A stretch of 64,000 nucleotides of DNA. Source: Clostridium sp. (GTDB taxonomy: Bacteria; Bacillota; Clostridia; Clostridiales; Clostridiaceae). The DNA lies in assembly GCA_015058405.1 (NCBI GenBank), contig SVCL01000058.1:1-64000 (forward strand), given 5' to 3'. Below are positions 61,679 through 64,000 of this stretch, piece after piece (positions within the stretch are counted from its first letter, which is position 1; the number at the start of each line of letters is the position of its first letter). The notes beneath the pieces are model-generated. The model was given only the letters and a program-made list of their open reading frames with translations, was not told where the DNA came from and did no database searches. The position numbers and the translations under genes were made by a program.

Positions 61679-63118
61679 TTGATAAAAATAATAGGTCTTG
61701 GACCAGGAAATGTAGAGGCTTTAACTTTAGGAGCTATAAATCAACTTAAGAAAAGTAGTAACTTAATATTGAGAACCAAACGACATCCAGTTGCAGAGTA
61801 CTTAAAGAATGAAAAAATTAAATTTGAAAGTTATGATTATATTTATGAAAATAAATCAAATTTTTCTGATATATATAATGAAATATCAAAGGATTTAATC
61901 AATAAATATTTAGAATTTAATGAAATAACATATGCAGTTCCAGGTAATCCGTTAGAAGATGAAAAAACTGTGAACCATTTAATTTCAATATGCAAAAGTA
62001 AAAATATACCATATGAAATAATACCAGCAGTAAGTTTTCTTGATGAGGTAATTAGATGTTTAGAAATAGATGTAACTAATGGGATACAAATAATAGATGC
62101 TTTTGATATAAATAGTAAGGTATTTAATAATAGAGTTGAGGTCTTGATTGCTCAATTAAACAATACTTTAATAGCATCTGAAGTTAAGTGTAGACTTTTA
62201 GAATATTATAATAAAGAAACTGAAGTTTTTTATTGTAAAGGTATAGGAATGAAAGTTGAAAATATAAGGAAAATATCTTTACATGAGCTAGATATGCAAG
62301 ATGATTTAGGCAATTTTACATTTCTATATATACCTAAGAATAGCAGTGCTAAAAAAGATATATATGATTTAATGGATATAATTGATTTGCTTAGAAGTGA
62401 GAATGGATGCCCTTGGGATAGGGAACAAGATCACTTTTCTATAAGGAAAGCTGTTATAGAAGAAAGCTATGAAGTTTGTGATGCTATAGAAACTGATAAT
62501 TTGGATGCTTTAGTAGAAGAACTTGGAGATGTTCTTTTGCAGGTGGTATTTCATGCTTCATTAGGAAAAGATAATGATACATTTAGTATGAGTGATGTAA
62601 TAGAGGGTATATGCAATAAGATGATATATAGACATCCACATGTTTTTAAAGATGAAAAAGTTAATGGAACAAATGAAGTTTTATCTAATTGGGATGAACT
62701 TAAAAAGAAAGAAAAACATTTTGAAACAGTTACAGATGAATTAAAAGGAGTGGCCAAAGCACTACCAGCGCTAATAAGAGCTAATAAGGTTCAAAGCAAG
62801 GCAAAAAAGGTTGGTTTTGATTGGGATGATGTTGAAGGTCCTATAAAAAAGGTAAAAGAAGAATTAAATGAAGTTATAGATGTATATAAAACAGAAAATA
62901 AGGCAAGGATAACAGAAGAGATAGGTGATTTGATATTTTCATGTGTTAATGTCAGCAGATTTCTAAAAGTTGATGCAGAAGAAGCTCTAAATAAAACAAC
63001 AGATAAATTCATTAAAAGATTTAATTTTATTGAAGAGAAAGCAAAAGAAAAAGGAATGAAATTGGAAAATATGGTGCTTAATGATATGAATAAGCTATGG
63101 AATGAAGCAAAAAAATAA
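61679..63118 (+). CDS. mazG: YabN-type fusion: SAM-dependent tetrapyrrole methylase-like domain plus MazG pyrophosphohydrolase
   Basis: 479 aa. Residues 1-~215 carry a tetrapyrrole (corrin/porphyrin) methylase-like domain (IIGLGPGNVEALTLGA); residues ~225-479 hold two MazG segments with EENGCPWDREQDHFS-type start (LRSENGCPWDREQDH), EESYEVCDAIE and EELGDVLLQVVFH, then a second copy with EEIGDLIFSCVN. MazG hydrolyses non-canonical NTPs. TTG 61679 has AAGGAGG seven bases ahead. As in Bacillus yabN. Confidence 0.92.
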   Translation: MIKIIGLGPGNVEALTLGAINQLKKSSNLILRTKRHPVAEYLKNEKIKFESYDYIYENKSNFSDIYNEISKDLINKYLEFNEITYAVPGNPLEDEKTVNHLISICKSKNIPYEIIPAVSFLDEVIRCLEIDVTNGIQIIDAFDINSKVFNNRVEVLIAQLNNTLIASEVKCRLLEYYNKETEVFYCKGIGMKVENIRKISLHELDMQDDLGNFTFLYIPKNSSAKKDIYDLMDIIDLLRSENGCPWDREQDHFSIRKAVIEESYEVCDAIETDNLDALVEELGDVLLQVVFHASLGKDNDTFSMSDVIEGICNKMIYRHPHVFKDEKVNGTNEVLSNWDELKKKEKHFETVTDELKGVAKALPALIRANKVQSKAKKVGFDWDDVEGPIKKVKEELNEVIDVYKTENKARITEEIGDLIFSCVNVSRFLKVDAEEALNKTTDKFIKRFNFIEEKAKEKGMKLENMVLNDMNKLWNEAKK

Positions 63119-63348
63119 AAAAAATAAATATTTTTATTATGAAGGATTTTTATTTTTTGTGGAGAATAATATAGTTTATTAGTTACTATGCGATTTTAAG
63201 TATAAAGGATTATATTTGAATTATATTTAAAAATATTATAAATGTGTATAGACTACTTGAAAAAGAGGTTATATAATAAGATAATGTAAGTATGGTACAT
63301 AAGCACAGTTATATAAAAGGTTAACTGGATTTTAAGGAGGATGTAATC

Positions 63349-63624
63349 GTGAATAAATCAGAATTAATTACAAGCATGGCAGAAAAGAGTCAATTAACAA
63401 AGAAGGATGCAGAAGCAGCATTAAAAGCTTTTATCGAAACTGTTGAAGAAGCTTTAGAAGGTGGAGACAAAGTTCAATTAGTTGGATTTGGTACTTTCGA
63501 AACTAGAGAAAGAGCTGCTAGAGATGGTAGAAATCCAAGAACTAAAGAAGTTATCAAGATAGCTGCATCAACTGTACCTGTATTTAAGGCAGGAAAAGAA
63601 TTTAAAGAAAAGGTAAACAAATAG
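63349..63624 (+). CDS. hup: DNA-binding protein HU
   Basis: 91-aa nucleoid protein (MNKSELITSMAEKSQLTKKD start; FGTFETRERAARDGRNPRT arm with the DNA-inserting Pro). Dimer that bends DNA. GTG 63349 behind AAGGAGGATGTAATC. Strong terminator directly downstream. In Bacillus hbs is elsewhere, so its place beside rqcP is a clostridial arrangement. Confidence 0.96.
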   Translation: MNKSELITSMAEKSQLTKKDAEAALKAFIETVEEALEGGDKVQLVGFGTFETRERAARDGRNPRTKEVIKIAASTVPVFKAGKEFKEKVNK

Positions 63625-63642
63625 TTTTGAATTAAAAAAAAG

Positions 63643-63669
63643 AAACCCGAGCTTTTCTCGGGTTTTTTT
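63643..63669 (+). terminator. hup terminator
   Basis: AAACCCGAG pairs with CTCGGGTTT around CTTTT, followed by T6-7; the most GC-rich terminator of the window. Confidence 0.95.
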
Positions 63670-63693
63670 ATAAATAAAATAAGGAGAATAGTT

Positions 63694-63954
63694 ATGAGAT
63701 TAGATAAATATCTTAAGGTTTCTAGAATTATTAAAAGAAGAACAGTAGCAAAAGAAGCTTGTGAAAGTGGTAGAGTTTCTATTAATAATAAAGTTGCTAA
63801 GGCTTCTACTGATGTAAAAGAAGATGATATTATAGAAATTCAATTTGCAACTAGATCATTAAAAGCTAGAATAGTAAATATAGCTGAACATGTTAGAAAA
63901 GAAGATGCAAAAGATATGTATATTATTCTTGAAGGAGAAGAAGACAAAGAATAG
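63694..63954 (+). CDS. rqcP: S4-domain RNA-binding protein RqcP (YabO)
   Basis: 86 aa: S4 fold from the first residue (MRLDKYLKVSRIIKRRTVAK, GRVSINNKVAKAS) with an acidic tail. RqcP works with RqcH on stalled 50S subunits to add alanine tails in ribosome-associated quality control. ATG 63694 follows AAGGAGAATAGTT. It completes the yabM-yabN-yabO order; the window ends before any yabP/yabQ. Confidence 0.9.
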   Translation: MRLDKYLKVSRIIKRRTVAKEACESGRVSINNKVAKASTDVKEDDIIEIQFATRSLKARIVNIAEHVRKEDAKDMYIILEGEEDKE

Positions 63955-64000
63955 TGTTTATTTAGAATAAAACTAAATCTCTTACATATATTTTAAATAG

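Noticed and set aside
1..64000. tRNA, rRNA, CRISPR arrays, prophage or toxin genes
   Set aside because: Looked for cloverleaf signatures, regular repeats and phage structural genes while reading and found none.

Overview
The window is about 64 kb of very AT-rich DNA (coding strand dominated by AAA/GAA/ATA codons, strong AGGAGG-type ribosome binding sites, frequent TTG/GTG starts, spore genes, anaerobic ribonucleotide reductase). It suggests a strictly anaerobic, spore-forming Clostridium (sensu stricto-like) chromosome. I cannot name the species. No rRNA, tRNA or CRISPR array was seen.

Layout. 1-8.4 kb: T-box plus metG, a small ferritin-like helical protein, a probably frameshifted small gene, a TcdR/UviA-like sigma factor, then tatD, a 3D-domain cell-wall protein, rnmV and rsmA. 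8.4-17.1 kb: clostridial accessory genes (His-rich protein, lipoproteins, Mrp ATPase, ferredoxin, ThiT, degV-padR with palindromic operators, a GGDEF protein, a DUF3048 lipoprotein). 17.3-25.1 kb: NrdR-type boxes, nrdD, a homocitrate/Re-citrate synthase homologue with aconitase, a DUF815 ATPase and nrdG. 25.1-35.7 kb: a decayed IS3 transposase, then a tightly coupled ten-gene operon. 35.7-46.5 kb: GNAT, T-box asnS, cytochrome-b5-like protein, phosphodiesterase, M24 peptidase, MATE pump, nucleoside salvage pair and murC. 46.7-64 kb: purR-spoVG-glmU-prs-(regulator)-pth-mfd-(three PrsA-like foldases)-spoVT-yabM-mazG-hup-rqcP. The two ends follow the origin-proximal gene order of Bacillus subtilis (metS-yabD-yabE-rnmV-ksgA and purR-spoVG-gcaD-prs-spoVC-mfd-spoVT-yabM-yabN-yabO), with about 38 kb of other genes between rsmA and purR.

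The standout is 25593-35647: a LysW-type amino-group carrier protein (58 aa), a LysX-type ATP-grasp ligase, a LysY-type reductase, a LysZ kinase fused to a LysK-type M20 hydrolase, a DegT-family aminotransferase with a second DegT-like protein that has lost the PLP lysine, a two-subunit transketolase, an MFS transporter and a second ATP-grasp ligase. Primary lysine or arginine synthesis by the LysW route does not need a transketolase, an exporter or a terminal amino-acid ligase. The set resembles the carrier-protein route to 2,6-diamino-5,7-dihydroxyheptanoic acid known from vazabitide A biosynthesis in Streptomyces. My inference is that this is a compact carrier-protein natural-product cluster in a Clostridium, making a C2-extended diamino acid from a glutamyl (or aminoadipyl) carrier, probably ligating it to another amino acid and exporting it. 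Upstream, the Re-citrate synthase/aconitase pair could feed glutamate to it.
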